Program-made: the position numbers and the translations under genes
Assembly: GCF_020509005.1 (NCBI RefSeq)
Contig: NC_063014.1
Span: 1,116,001 to 1,180,000, forward strand
Length of the DNA stretch: 64,000 bases
Reading direction: 5' to 3'
From: Fulvia fulva
Taxonomy: Eukaryota; Ascomycota; Dothideomycetes; Mycosphaerellales; Mycosphaerellaceae
Notes under the pieces: generated by a model
Told to the model about the DNA's origin: nothing
The model's database searches: none
Seen by the model: the letters and a program-made list of their open reading frames with translations, nothing else
Part shown: in pieces, positions 35,460 through 48,154 of the stretch
How the letters are laid out: each line of letters begins with the position of its first letter
Position numbering within the stretch: position 1 is the stretch's first letter

Positions 35460-36282
35460 ATGGCTCCGACGACCATCGTCTCCGTGGTAAGTCGTGCAAA
35501 GCACTGCACTGCTGTTACAGGTATCAACTAGCCTTAGACATTAACACAACGTCCCGTAGCCAGGAGCATAGCACAACCCCGAATGCTACGTCAAAGTCTA
35601 CACGCCCCTCCAACACCACGGCTACAATACCGTCCGCGTGCATCTAGCCTCCATCGACCCTTCCCACCCCATCCACGACTGGTCCGAAGACATCTCCCGG
35701 ATCCGATCAGCCATCGAAGAAGCCGCCAACTCTGGCCACAACGTCCTCGTCGTAGGCCACTCCTACGGCGGCCTCCCCAGCAGCGAAGCAATCGCCGTTC
35801 TAGACCTCGCCTCTCAAACATCCGCAAACCTGCCCGGCGGCGTTACGCACTTGTTCTACTGCTGCTCCTTCGTCCTGTCCGAAGGGCAATCTCTCGACTC
35901 GGCCTTCGCTAGCGCTGTGATACCCTGGTATGACGTTTCCGCGGATAAGATGTTGTACAAGTGCAAGACTCCCATCGAGATGTTCTACAACGACTTGCCC
36001 GAGGAGGAGGCGAAAGCTGCAGTGGCGATGTTAAGGCCGCATGCGTTTCAGATAACGTTTTCGAAGGTGACGTATGCGGCGTGGAAGCATGTGCCGAGTA
36101 CGTGTCTTTACTGTACGGCGGATCAGGCGATTCCGTATGAGGTGCAGAAAATGATGGTGGAGGAGGGAGCGAAGGGGTTTGGGATCAGGACGGAGACGGC
36201 GGAGGTGAGCCATAGTCCGTTTTATTCGAAGCCTGAGGTTATGGTGGATGTGATACGGAGGGCGGCTGGGGAGGATGTTTAG
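35460..36282 (+). pseudogene. Alpha/beta hydrolase with an in-frame TAG near the N-terminus
   Basis: Small serine hydrolase of the AB_hydrolase_6 kind, about 240 residues. Exon 1 35460-35486 (MAPTTIVSV), intron 35487-35559 (GTAAGT to CGTAG), exon 2 35560-36282. The nucleophile elbow is GHSYGG, the acid is probably the Asp in TADQAIP and the His lies in VSHSPF. With the expected splice the reading is ...V-PGA-stop-HNPEC. Relatives carry PGAWH here, so the stop at 35569-35571 is very likely TGG changed to TAG. An alternative acceptor ending at 35571 (GCATAG) would skip the stop and keep the frame, but delete PGAW next to the oxyanion region. The rest of the frame is open and codon use is normal, so the damage is recent or the alternative splice is used. 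The stop codon overlaps the stop of the convergent minus-strand frame at 36279. Confidence 0.75.
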
Positions 36283-36949
36283 GTCTCGTCTGTCATGGTA
36301 TCATTGCAGCAAGCGTATCCCATGCTATCCCATGCTATCCTCAGGATTTTCCTCAGTAGAAACTGCGCACGGCCGAGTATGGAGTTCTGCAGCGGCGCGT
36401 CAGCTCGATATCGAGAAAACTTGCAGTAAACATCGCCACCGAAGTGTGATCTACACTGTCGAATGTCGGCCCAGCTCCTCACAAAGCGGATGTGATCACG
36501 GTACCAGCGTATCCGACCGCGAAAGTCACGCCCCGAGTCTGCGATGCACATCAAGCGAAGCTCATGATCCTTGACCAGACAATTAAGACCATGCAGCCGT
36601 TGAAGGCGCCAGAATGTTCCATTGAACCGTATCGCATCATAAGACGATTTGCACAGAACACAGCGTCAAGTGCTTCGTGGCGAATTTGGCGATTGATCTG
36701 AAGCAAAGAGTGCACTAGACATCCGGTCGATGCTACCACGACTCTGCCCAGTGTGTCGTGTTCCTCCTGGTCTGACTTCGGTTCGTATGCTGTCGGCCGA
36801 TCGTCTGCTGCCGCGAAATACCAAATGTTCATGCGCAGATCTGCCGGAAGGCTCAGTAAAGTCCTGGTCGTCTTCCTTGAAGGTGCGCTAGCATAGTACA
36901 GGAGTACTGCGAGCAGTGCAATGCGCGTGACACTCTGTATTGTTGTCAT
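36279..36949 (-). CDS. Probable 2EXR-type fungal protein, structure uncertain
   Basis: The frame 36949-36551 encodes 132 residues with a hydrophobic N-terminus. It then has LLSLPADLRMNIWYF and later LLQINRQIRHEALDAVF, the pattern of the large ascomycete 2EXR/F-box-like family (LPxELRxxIY ... QVNRQIRxEA). A second frame 36554-36279 (91 codons) continues plausibly with FRGRIRWYRDHIRF. The frame changes near 36555-36590; I found no clean GT-AG pair that joins the two in phase. Either an intron I did not resolve or an indel separates them. Function of the family is unknown. Confidence 0.45.
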
Positions 36950-37191
36950 GGATGCTTGTCGGATGGTGAATACCCGGTTGACCTCACTCTGTTCTGCTCG
37001 ACCGAGCTCAAATAAGAGCAGCGCACTTGTTTGCTGCTGTGAGACCGAGACATTTGGGCTTGGTCTTCCGCAATTTCACCAACGGTCCGCTGCAGGCGAG
37101 CTGATAAGTGTGATTCAGCTGTCCCAGATATGATCTTACTTCTAGGTGCCGGTCAGAAGGTCGTAGTGGTGAGATCTTTACCACAAGGGCC

Positions 37192-38868
37192 TTAGGTGCC
37201 ACTCAGGGTCTCGTCTTGCAGGTTGACCACAGCTTTGTCCCGATGGAAAATGGTAATCATGCCTAGATCACCGACAGCAATCATCCAAGTTCCATCCGGG
37301 CTCCAAGCAATCTGCGAAGTCGCGAAGTGGCGCAGAGTTCCTTCGACTTTCGATAGCTCTGTCTTTGACTCTTCGGTGTGATGAGGCTTGATCAGTAGAT
37401 AAGGATCTGCAAGAGCATACTCTCGCTCGGCGGTCACGGTGGACGACGCATCTGCTGTAGTCATATCAGCAACGAAGTAACAAATGCAGCATGTTACGTA
37501 CGAGTGGTGCTCGGTGTGACCTCTGCGACACTTTCACTCCGCCTAATATCTCCGAGTCTCTGTAGGTTGTTTGTCGCGGAGACTGTCTTGGTTTTCCGGC
37601 CCCTTGATTTCTTCAGCTTGGCAGCATACTTGGGATCAAGTCCTTCATCCAATCTCTGCAGGTCCCAAAAACAGAATTTCGACTTTTGATCACCCATGGC
37701 CAAGATAGGTCTCATCACAGGGGCGTGAAGGAAACCGAATCGTTGGTAGAATCGGTCGGTATGTGGCATGTCCAACGTCAGCAGCCGCTTGAATGCAAGG
37801 CCTTCATCAGAGGTGAATGATGTGCGCGTTCGCCGGAGGCCTTCAGGTATAGGCGGCTGAGAAGGTCGCGTAGCTTCAGGGTCGAAACCTTCGATTCTCC
37901 AAATTAAGATCTCATTTCTGTCCTGGTATTTCGGATCTCGTGCCGCACGAGAGATGATTAGATCGTCGTAGAAGGCAAAGCTGTCAACGTAGTTGGAATG
38001 TACCTCCTTGGAGAAGAAATGTGGGTGATAGACAACCATCGGCTCCTGGTCAGGCGGGCTGCCATCTTCTCTTCGCAACTCTTCGAGATCTGGCACAGCC
38101 CACAAGCACACCGCGGTATCGATGCCACCGGTGAGCATCCACTTGCCGTTCGGATGTAGGTGCATGGCTAATACAGGCGACTTGTGACCCTCGCCGCCGA
38201 AGAGCGCCACACATGGTTGCTTCTCGTACTCAGGCTCGAGGTTCCATAGGCGGATCGTGTTATCTTCTGCAGCTGAAAACAGGAGGCTGGTGGAGAGTGG
38301 GGATACCGCAAGGTCATTGATGCCTTTTCCATGCCCAACAAGATTCCGAACTGGTCTGCCAGTTTCCACGTCCAGGATCTTGATATGCTTCGGTTTGTGA
38401 CCCGCGATGCAAAGCAGCGGCTTCCGCGTTGTGGGGTGTTTGGTCCATACAAGACTGTTGTAAGACGCGATTGATTCCTTTGTGGGTCCGTCAGCCGTCG
38501 AAGCAGGTCATGGGGCGGGATAGTCAATTACCTCTTCGTCCACGATCCAGCTCAACACCTCAAAATGCGGTTCTGAGCCCAACTTCGTGCGGCACACGGC
38601 CACCTTTGCCCAAATTAGCCTTGTGCATGTTGTTACACCGCGCAGCACTTACTCACACATTCTTCAGCAACCAAGGCAAAAACCTGGTCATCGTCGATGG
38701 TGTTGTACGGGTAAAACTTGACGTCGTAGATGGTTCTTATTTGAGGACCCTTGTCTCGCTCGAGAATCAGCTTGCAGCGTAGTGATGTGACACGATGTAC
38801 ATACCTGTTGATACCGCTGTCAACCTCGAGCTAGTCAGAAGCGCAGGAAAGACATCGTCGATTGGCAT
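37192..38868 (-). CDS. eed: Polycomb PRC2 subunit EED/ESC (WD40 protein)
   Basis: WD40 propeller protein of Polycomb repressive complex 2, which deposits and reads H3K27 methylation. Exons (minus): 38868-38805, 38754-38657, 38603-38532, 38477-37502, 37454-37192; introns of 50, 53, 54 and 47 nt; 490 residues in phase. Matches to EED along its length: YDVKFYPYN, RKPLLCIAGHKPKHIKILD, VGHGKGINDLAVSP, DNTIRLWNL, VALFGGEGHKSPVLAM, GIDTAVCLW, HSNYVDSFAFYDDLIISRAA, ILAMGDQKSKFCFWDL and, in the last exon, the closing blade TSQIAWSPDGTWMIAVGD. The region between blades (ATRPSQPPIPEG) is longer than in animals. The start is uncertain: MPIDDVF at 38868 gives a complete phased model, but the upstream frame at 39302-38835 could splice in. 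Confidence 0.85.
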
Positions 38869-39302
38869 GTTGTCGGTATCGGGCCCGGAACCGCCGAATG
38901 TGCCGACTGTGTGAGAATACCTGGACCATCCAAAGCTAGGGCTCGCGGACCACTGCCGAACAAGTGCTCTATGCCAAGATATGTATACAGCAACACTGCC
39001 GGCCACCCAGTCTCAATATGCAGAAGCTTTAGGCCTTCGACAACACTGTCTTCGGAATTGCTCGGGTTCGCGACGAAAACCAGGCACGACGAACGTGTGC
39101 TGAGCGGCCGCTGAGGAGCCGGTGGAATGAAGGACGAGGGTGACGCCGTTCGGCTGTCATCGACGATGTTGATGCAGGCTGTCGTCTGCGGTCCGCGGCT
39201 ATGGTTTGGTGGTTTGGCCTGGCGGGTCCTGCAGCAAGCCTCTAGTCTTTGTGTCTGGTTCTCAAGTGGCGTTGCACTCACACCGAAAGCGCCACTTTGC
39301 AA
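38835..39302 (-). other. Open frame upstream of EED (155 codons), possible extra N-terminal exon
   Basis: Minus-strand frame starting MQSGAFG; Pro/Ser-rich then VEGLKLLHIETGWPAVLLYTY. No domain recognised. A donor GTATTC at about 38925 and an acceptor TTGACAG would join it in phase to the EED exon boundary near 38815. It could therefore be a longer N-terminus, a 5' leader frame, or chance. Confidence 0.3.
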
Positions 39303-40224
39303 GGCTCTTTTCTTCCCTTGTGAGTAGTCGAGTGGTGGCTCCTGAAGAAGCCCAACAGCATCAGCAACTCTCCGGCGCAGACGTAATCTTTAAGACATTC
39401 CGAGCGTGGGAAGCTGCAGGTAAAGCGACTCCCGGGCAAGGCGCTTTCCTCCTCCAAGTCCCGGCAGCTGGTCCACAAGACACTCGCCCGGGTTGTAACG
39501 TGTCACTTATGTGTGCTTCCAGGCGAGCGTTGTGGTGAGACTGCGAGTCCACTCTGTGGAATTGCTTGAGCGCGAGTTACAACGCGCGTGCTCGTTCAAC
39601 AATCAATGGCGGCTTCTGGCTGTTTCAGGCTATTGGAGAAAATAGGCGCGAGCCGTTCAAGAAAGTGGGACATACATTAGAGCAGCGGCTAGTTGGCGAG
39701 GAACGACGAGCATGCACACTGAAGTGATGGCGTGGGACGCGGACGCGGTGAGACGGAGGATGCTGTTGCTGCTGCTGTGATCGCCTCGCCTCAACGTACG
39801 CCCGACGTCGTCTTTAAGCAGTGGCCTGACATCCAAGGCGAGCAAGGCAGGTGCAGGTGCAGGTACAGGTAGGGATCGAGAGGGAAAATGATATCTCACT
39901 TTGCCTGACCCGATTAGGCTTAGTGTGACATCAGTATTTATCGCTGAAGTGATATTATTTTCACTTTACACTAAACACAACTTATAGGCTATTCAAGATT
40001 GAAGTAGACTCTAACAATATATAATATTAAAGTAAAAGCTTATATATAAGTTACTATCTATTAATGTACTTAATAATACTCTTCTATTAAATATGAAAAC
40101 CATTTAGGTAAATTAATAAGAATATTTACTATTTAATTAGCGCTCTTTACTATAGAAGTAAAGTAGAGTAGTAATGATATAAGTTATCTAACTTATTATA
40201 TATATAGCAATCTAAGAGTATATA
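39303..40224. other. Gene-island to transposon boundary
   Basis: No supported gene. Composition is normal to about 39,900 and switches within about 100 bp to TA-rich, CA-poor sequence. Bases 40223-40224 are the TA target site of the next pogo element. Confidence 0.5.
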
Positions 40225-42088
40225 ATATACTTTACTACCAAGCGGGCTATACTACTAAGCGGGCCACTTTTACTAAGAACTGTACCACTTCTATAGATAC
40301 AGCTAGATAACTACTATTATAGCGTATATTATCTTTAAACGAGGCTAAACTGACCTTAGCTATCTAGGCTACGAAACGCGACGTAATAATTACGAATCGA
40401 CTTGCTATTAAGGTATACGACGCGTCTCGAACTATACTAGGGTATCGATTGAATAGACGACCTTCTCGGAGTAACTACGAGCCCAATTCGAAGAAGCTTA
40501 TAGAGCTAGAAGAGAGGGTAATACTTAAGTATATATTCGAGCTAGATCTTAGAGGCTTCCCGCTATTAAAGGCTAGTATACAAGTAATAGCCGATTTATT
40601 ACTATAAGAGAAGGATCTTAAGCCCGCTAGTCCTAATTAGATAGACAGGTTGATTAGGCGGTATCGTAAGCTAAAGATTCGTATAATATATAGATACGAT
40701 CGTTAGCGAGCCTTAATAGAAGATCTAGACGTTATCGAGAAGTAGTTCTTACTTATACGTAATATAAAGGAGAAGTATAGTATTCTTAACTAGGACACCT
40801 ATAACTTCAACGAGATAGGATTTATAATAGGTGTTATTACGTCTTAGAGCGTCGTTACGGGTTTAGAAAGGCGTAGTAGAAAGAGGAAGGTCGTTTAATA
40901 GGGCAATAAAGAATAGGTAATAGTGATTAAGACTATCTATATAGACGGAATAGCGCTCCTACCTTACGTTATTCTTATAGGTAAACAGTATATTAGTACC
41001 TAGTACTAAGACGGTAACTTAGGTCTAGACTATACAATCGGACTAATAGAGCACGGCTGGACTAACAATAAGTTTGGTATACGGTAGCTAGAGTATTTCT
41101 AGAAGTATACTATAGCTCGTACGACTAGGATATAGGGACTACTTATTATTAATAGCTACGAGAGCTATAACTCGAAGGCATTCTAGAATCTATATAAGGA
41201 ATACAAGATCTTAGCCCTATATATACTATCGTACGCGTCGTACTTACTCTAGCTATTAGATAAGTTACTATTCGCCTTTAAAGAAGGTATACGGTACTTA
41301 GCTCTCGGGCTTAGTACGCTAGTATATTACTTATATCAATAAAGTAGAGTTCCTACGCGCCTTCCGGGTAGCCTTTAACGCTATATTTAGACAGGAGAAC
41401 ATCCTATCGAGCTTTAGAGGCGCTAGTTTAGTTCTATTCAATCTATAGGTAGTGATAGATAAGCTTAATATTAAGCTACGTACGCTAACCCCTCTAGCTC
41501 CGGACTCTACCTCTTAGGAGTCGAAGACACTACGAACTATAAAAGAATTCGACTCTTAATCGACACTAGTAACGAACAAAGTACGTGCCCGGGTAGGTTT
41601 ATTGCTAAACTCGTTATAGGAAGGGATGTATTAGCTTATAAAAGGGAGTAGAGAGATAGCGTATTAGATAGCTCTTATACGAACCGAGATTAGTAAGCTA
41701 CGCAAGTCTAACGAGGCCCTTATATAGCGGAAAGTACGAAAGCGCAAGTATATTTAGTCTAGAGGGTCTCTAACCTTCGATAAGGCGTCGTAATTAATAT
41801 CTCTAGAGGATACTAGGAGGTAGGAAGTAAGTAGAGAGTCGCTAGATAGTGTTCGGCTAGTACTAAGGCTACGACGCTATAAGCGATATAGCGAGTCGGG
41901 GTATAACGTACGTACCTATTAAGTAGACATACTAGATAGCGAAGAATCAAAAGAGGAATTGTCCTCCTAGTAACGATTCTATAGGATGTCGTCGTATTAA
42001 GATACCGTCGTAATTGAAGTAGAAGTAGTATAGTTCTTAGTAAAAGTAGCCCGCTCGGTAGTATAGCCCGCTTAGTAGTAAAGCACGT
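40225..42088 (+). mobile_element. Full-length pogo/Fot1 DNA transposon (1864 bp)
   Basis: TA target duplication at 40223-40224 and 42089-42090; terminal inverted repeats as in the copy at 827. Stops read as Gln give a near-complete transposase: CENP-B-like HTH (about 40480-40780) and DDE domain (about 40800-41340). The three catalytic positions can be located. The first reads NFNE (expected NFDE), the second IINSYES (expected a D-G-H-G-S-H type block) and the third LLQLLDKL, still Asp. Two catalytic Asp codons are thus Asn. This is the only copy in the window with the DDE core. Confidence 0.9.
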
Positions 42089-42246
42089 TATAGGTAATAG
42101 CCTATTATTAAAACTTAAGGCAATATATACTAAGAATTAGGTAACTAACTAGTTACTAATAGCCTCTTTAAGAGTAATACTAATCTATTCTAGATAGATA
42201 TATATAATATATACTCTACTTTTAAATTACTCTATATAAGCCTATA

Positions 42247-45200
42247 TAGATAGATAGATATCTCATTTAAGCTATTGTAGTGCCCTTTGGCCTATATAGC
42301 TATACTATCTTATTTTCGTATATATAGAGGAGAAACCGTTTTAGTAAAAACCCCTCCTCCTTCTCGCCTATCTTTTCCCCCTTATTATCGCCTTAGATTT
42401 CCCTTATTAGGGGTACGCTAGTATTATAGGCCTACCCTAATAACTATCCTATCTATAACCTCCCTAGCTTCCGCCTCTTATCTATCTAACCCCCCGTCTT
42501 ACTAGCGAGGCTAAACTACTAAAGGTATCCCTAGTATAGTATCTACCGAGCGATTCGGCGAATGTTACCTTTGTCCCTAATAATTGACTTATAGTTTCTC
42601 CTTCCCGCTTAGTACCTCTAATTTCCCCTACTACTCGCCTACTACGGGTATCGTAGTAGTATATATTCTAGGTTTTACGATAGGTAGCTATACTAGTAGG
42701 CTAGGCTTTAGATGTCTAGTACGCGTCTCCTAACTAGGTAGGCCCTTAGTCTAATATGTTCGGACCTAATTTAGATCGCTATACTTACCTCGGCCCTTAT
42801 AAGGTCTCTATATAGCTAGTAATTATGTCTCTAGAAAGCTCGGAGTACTATCGGGCCTATTGTCTTAGGGAGCTTTCTTTTCTAGTCCTACTCCTACAGG
42901 TAGCTCGCTATCTATTCCGCTAGACTTTAGGTCTTAGCCTTACTCCCGCTAGGCTAGCGGGTCCTACCCTCCTCCTCTTTTCGTACGAGCTATTCGGTGC
43001 TTATCTATACGGCTATATAGGTAGTAAGGTTATCTTCTTTTTAGCTTGTCCTATATCCGGCCCCTCTCTAGTAGCGGCTTTCTATCTTATTCCTTACCTC
43101 CTAGATCGTAGTTTATACTAGGTAATCTATCGTCTTTGCCGCGTATTCAATTCTTATTCCCCGGATATATTAGCCGATTAGTAGTATTCCCGTCTCTATT
43201 TCTACCGTGCTTATTAACGTTATCTTATATACGCCTAGTATTCTATATAGGTTACCTACCTAAGTCCTATTTAGGGGTTACTCTATCCGTTTTAGGATCG
43301 GCTTACCTACGCCTCCTATACCCTAAATCTATGCCCTATATAATATAGCTAGTCTAACGATCGCCTTATATATTACCCTTACCTTTTCGAATATTACTCC
43401 CTATACAGACGCCGTAAGCCTCTTTATCGAGGCTTCGTTAACTTACGCTCGACTCTAGGCTTTCTTAATCTATACGTTCTAGCTTAGCTTCGGGTCGAGC
43501 TAGATCCCTAGTACTCGTAGCTCCGCTAATAGCTTAGTCTCGTAGCCTTAGATTCTTACTACCGCCTTGATATTATAGTATGTTCTCGCTTTACTAAAGT
43601 GTATAAGCTAGTACTTTTTAGGGGCGAACCGGGCACTATAGTTCTTTATCTACTCCTCGCATTTCTTATACCTATCTTTAAGGAGGCGACAGTTCTCCTC
43701 TATCGAGTCTAACTAGGCTAGAATGTTTATATCGTCTACGAATCCTAATACTAAGGTTTACGGAGAGGTGAGTAGGGGAATTAGATTGGACATAATTATT
43801 AGAAATAGGATAGGGGAGAGAGTAGATCCCTAAGATATTCTAGCCTCTACCTTTACCGGGTCGGACGTATACCTCCCTAGGACTAGGTATATCGTCCGTT
43901 CCTAGAGAAAGGAGTAGACGAACTTTGTTACCTACTAGGGGATGTCTTTCTATTATAGAATATATATTAGCCTTTAGTATAAGACGTTATCGAAGGCCCC
44001 TACAATGTCGAGGGATAGTAAGGACGCCGCTCGGTTCCTACCGTAGTACTAGAGGGTCTAAATTTGCCCCGTAATTAGCTCTATTACTATTAGTGTCGAT
44101 CGCTAGCTTCTTCCCCCTATCTATATTACTAGGAGTACGTAGTTGTCCTCGGCTAGCTACGTAAGTCTCTAGGCTACTATCTTCTCTAGAACCTTCCCTA
44201 TCGTATTTAGAAGTACAATTAGTCTATACGATTTGGGCTAAGTATAGTCCTCCTTCTATAGCTTACGTAGCACTACTGTTATAGACTCTCTATACGGCTT
44301 CGGGTGATACCCTAGCCGTAGGTACGCGGTAAATAGGTTTATAAGGCTCGGGCGATCTCTTCTCTATACTCTTTTAGTAGTATATTTAGTATCCTATCTA
44401 GGCCTAGGACTTTTCGTCCTTTTAGCTTACTTATAACTCCTATTACTATATTAGAGCTAACCGCCTAATCTATGTCTAGGGGTTCCGGGTATATACTCGG
44501 GTCGATATCCGTAAGGTCTACCTCTACTTACGTCGAAAGGAAATGGTCGGCTAACGCTTTTGCCTTACCTAGGGGCGTAGTCTAGGCAATCCCTTCGCGG
44601 TCTACGATTAGAGGGAAGTAAGGGGTTCGTTACTCTTTAGGTAGTCGTGCCTATTTAGCTAGTCTTTATATCTATTCCGGGTTTTCTATAACGAGCCCGA
44701 TCGTCGCTCTCTAGTCCTATAGCTTATCGCGTCTTATCTATACCTTCTTCTCTTATATTACACGATAGTATTACTCCTACGTCTCTTAGGTATGCTCCTT
44801 CGTCTACTGTCGCCTTGCCCTTCTAGCCTCTTTTACCTTCGTAGAGTATTTAGGGGTCTAGAAGGCCTTCTACTACGTTAAGGGCCGGAGTAATAGCGTA
44901 TATTGTTCCGCTACTTACTATATAACCGAGGTAATCTGTTCCGCTACTTGATCTAGCTAAGCTATCGTCTCGAGTTCCCTATACTACGGTAGGTTTACTA
45001 TTAGGAAGTCTCTTATATCGTCCTAGCGTACCTTCTCCTAGTTACGGCGTAGTTCGCTTACTAGCTCCTCTATCGCCTTCACCCCTAGCGTTATTTAAAT
45101 AGGGATATAGTCTAAGGAGGCCTCTAGCGCGTAGTTCGGTCTATATTAGACTAGTGTCTCTTTAAGTTCTCGTAATAGAAAGTATAGGTCGATTATACTT

Positions 45201-47970
45201 ATACTTATACGGGCCTTCTACGTCTCTATTCCCTTTAGTATTACTAAGGCCATTCCGTAGCGTACGATTATGTCTAGTAGCTTTCCCCCTAAAAACGTGT
45301 ACGCGGGAGTGAAGTCGAATCCCTACTATAGGTAGTAGAGGTTAAAGTCGCCGAGGAGTACTTACTTCGTGTCTTAGCTTAGGGTCCGCTCTAGGTAGGC
45401 AAGGGTTCCTAGTTCCCTACTCGTCCGACCCCGCGGTAGCGGGTTATAAACGTTATAGATCTAGATAGAGCCTTATATCGTGTCGATCTAGATTAATGTT
45501 ACGTCTCCTAGGTTACCCTACTACGGTAGTATAACCTTCTACGACTTAAGGTCTATAGTCTTACTTACGTATATATATGTCCTTAGGATAACGCCTCGTT
45601 TACCCGCGATTACGGTATAGTATTTCCGGTTATTATAAGTAGCTAGGAGTCCTACGTAGGGGTCGATCTATAGTTCCTATACCGTAATAACGTAGTACCG
45701 TAGCGGGTCTAGCTCTTATAGAAAGTAGCGCTAGACCTTATCCCTACTTTTGTTTACGTTATACTATACGATAGTAATGTCGTCGTATAGTATTATTCGT
45801 TATCCGTAAGGTCTATTTCCGTACTAACCTACTATATCTCCTAAGCCTACATCCCGCTATCCGGCTAGCTATAGGACCGCTAGGGCGCCCTAAAGATTTG
45901 TATTTCGCCTAGTTCGTTAGTAGCCTAGTTAAGGTGTCGAGGACTACCGAGAGGTAGATACGTTTAAGGTTAGGTTCCCTTAATTATCTCTTCTACCCTC
46001 TTCCTCGTACTCGGCTTAAAGCCCTTATATACGGTAGGTCCCTCCTACTATCGTTAGGGGCACCTAGCTAGTATAGAGATCCTTACTTATCTTACTCGTT
46101 CTTATACTACTATTCTAGCTAGGCATTAGTTTAAATACGCTAGGTACCTTCTACCGTAGTATATATACCTACTCTCCTTTTTTAGGCATTCCCTTCCCTA
46201 GTATAGGCCTACGTAGTAAGGGTACCTTAGGGTCTTCTCCCCGTATTTTAGGGCTATATAACCGTACTGTTAGTATTAGAAGTATTGTAGTACCCTATAG
46301 CTACTCTAATAGATCTCCGTGTCTATTCTCTCGTAGTTCTAGAATAGCCTATTGTCTAGTATCTAGTTAGCTTGTTCCGCTGTCTCTACCTAAATAATAA
46401 GCGATAAATACGTCTTTTCTCGGTCTACGGTCTTATATAGCTATGCCGCCTTCGTTAATCGTACTCCTAGGGAGGTGTTCTAGTTCTATACTTAGAGGTA
46501 GGGAAGGTCTTCGACCTTGAATGTCCTAGGGACCCCGTAGGCGATGACGGTATACTATTAGTAGGAGACTCGTATAGACTTCGCGACTTTAGTAGTCTAC
46601 TCCTTATAGGTCTCTAGCTTTCGTCTATTAGACTCTTATACGGTAAAGAGTCTTACTACGCCTATTATCTCTACCTTCGCTCTAAGTACCTCCTTTTAGC
46701 CGATTCTATCGACAATCTCCTTACTTATTAGTGCTACGATTTCTTGTTTCTCCGCCGGATTAGTAATATATAGGCGTACCGTATTACTTGCCTTCGTAGA
46801 GGGTTAATTCTTGTCTACTACTACTAGGACCTATATAGTTAGTCTCTAGGCTACCTTCTATATTACTTATTAGATTGTCTTCGGGATTTAGTATAATAGC
46901 GCTTTCAGCGCTCCTAGTAGCTATACTATAGTATTCTTATATACCCGGGCTAGGTGTTCGTTATCCCCTAGTAAGTTTTCCGCCTCCCTATATAGGGTTG
47001 TCTACGCTATATTATTTGTCGTTAGCCTCTACTTTCTATATAGTAGGCCTTAGCTTATATCCTAGGGTTTTCCTTAGTTTATTCCCCGGTTTAGCTCTTA
47101 GTATAGAATGTTCGTAAGGCTATAGCTCTCGTTAGTTACTCTTCTTCGCTACTATTCGGAGTGAGGTCGCGCTTCCTAATTCGGTAGTTATCCTCTATAA
47201 TCCCGTAACTCTAGGGTCTACCGTTAGGGGAACGGAACCTTAGTTCTAGGGTTCTTTATACTACGATTACGTCGCCGCTAGCGTAGGCGGGTCGCTACTA
47301 CTTAAGTAGATTACTCGTCTTAATAAGGGCTGTCGAATAGATAGTCCTCGTTAATGTTCTGCTCTAAGTTTTTACTAGGGATATATAAGAAAACGTTAAT
47401 AAGTACGGTAGAAATCTCCTTATTTAATAGCTTCGTAACTTCGGCCTAGTCTTCCTTTACTATAATACGGATCGTAACTATATTATATATTAGGCGGGGG
47501 CCTAGTATCGATACCGCGACCGATACCTAGCTATAGAGGTGTTGATTCCGGGTGGCCTTATTAATCGCCTAAGACGTCGTCCTTATTTCTTATTGCTATA
47601 GGTAATACGATAGTACTAGCGCCGTACGTAGCTAAGTGATTATTACCTAGAGAGACCGGTATAGGAGCTAATCGTTAGTTTCTATACTTTTTACGTCCTC
47701 TATAAGTTACTACTAGTTGTCTTAGGGGAGCTTTACCTATAGAGCCGTAGGCGTCGGTAGTACCGTAGCCTAGGCTACTATTACCTAGGAGTTGCCTAAT
47801 ATAGCTAGGTACCTCCGCGGCGTTTAGAGCTAAAGAAATATAGTAAAGACAACTTTAAGCTATCTAAATTAAATAAGGTAGAACTCCCTTAATTCTAGAG
47901 GTAGTAGCCTACTTTATAGATCGTTAGAATAGCCTTAATAAAGGCTTTCGAATGTGTCGTATTTAGCGAT
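42247..47970 (-). mobile_element. Second Tad-like LINE family, with a 5' end matching LINE A/B
   Basis: 3' tail of GATA repeats at about 42247-42262. Minus-strand domains, reading stops as Gln: ORF1 with zinc-knuckle region (about 47300-46200), endonuclease (about 45800-45200; GDFNLYYL near 45350), reverse transcriptase (about 44650-43500; FVDD at about 43731-43742), and the C-terminal region to 42400. The protein is clearly related to, but distinct from, LINE A/B. The outer 545 bp (about 47425-47970) instead match the 5' end of LINE A/B and relic C closely, the switch lying in CTCCTTATT at about 47425. A clear target duplication was not found. Confidence 0.8.
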
Positions 47971-48154
47971 GCCTTAATAATATAGCGTCCTAGTACTATA
48001 GTTACTAATAACAATATAATAAACGTCTTAATACCCATCGTTATATATAGCCGTAGTAGGCTACCTATCGACCTCGATCTATATTATAAGTAGAATACGG
48101 AACTTATCGTAAGTAATATACTATACCGCGAGATTTTATAGGGTTTAAGCTATA

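Noticed and set aside
35591..35912. Arg/Pro-rich frames on both strands over the hydrolase
   Set aside because: Shadows of GC-rich hydrolase coding sequence in other frames.
39206..39538. 110-codon plus-strand frame
   Set aside because: Overlaps the upstream EED frame antisense and shows no domain or splice context.
43136..43348. 70-codon hydrophobic frame
   Set aside because: Lies antisense within the second LINE; no support as an independent gene.
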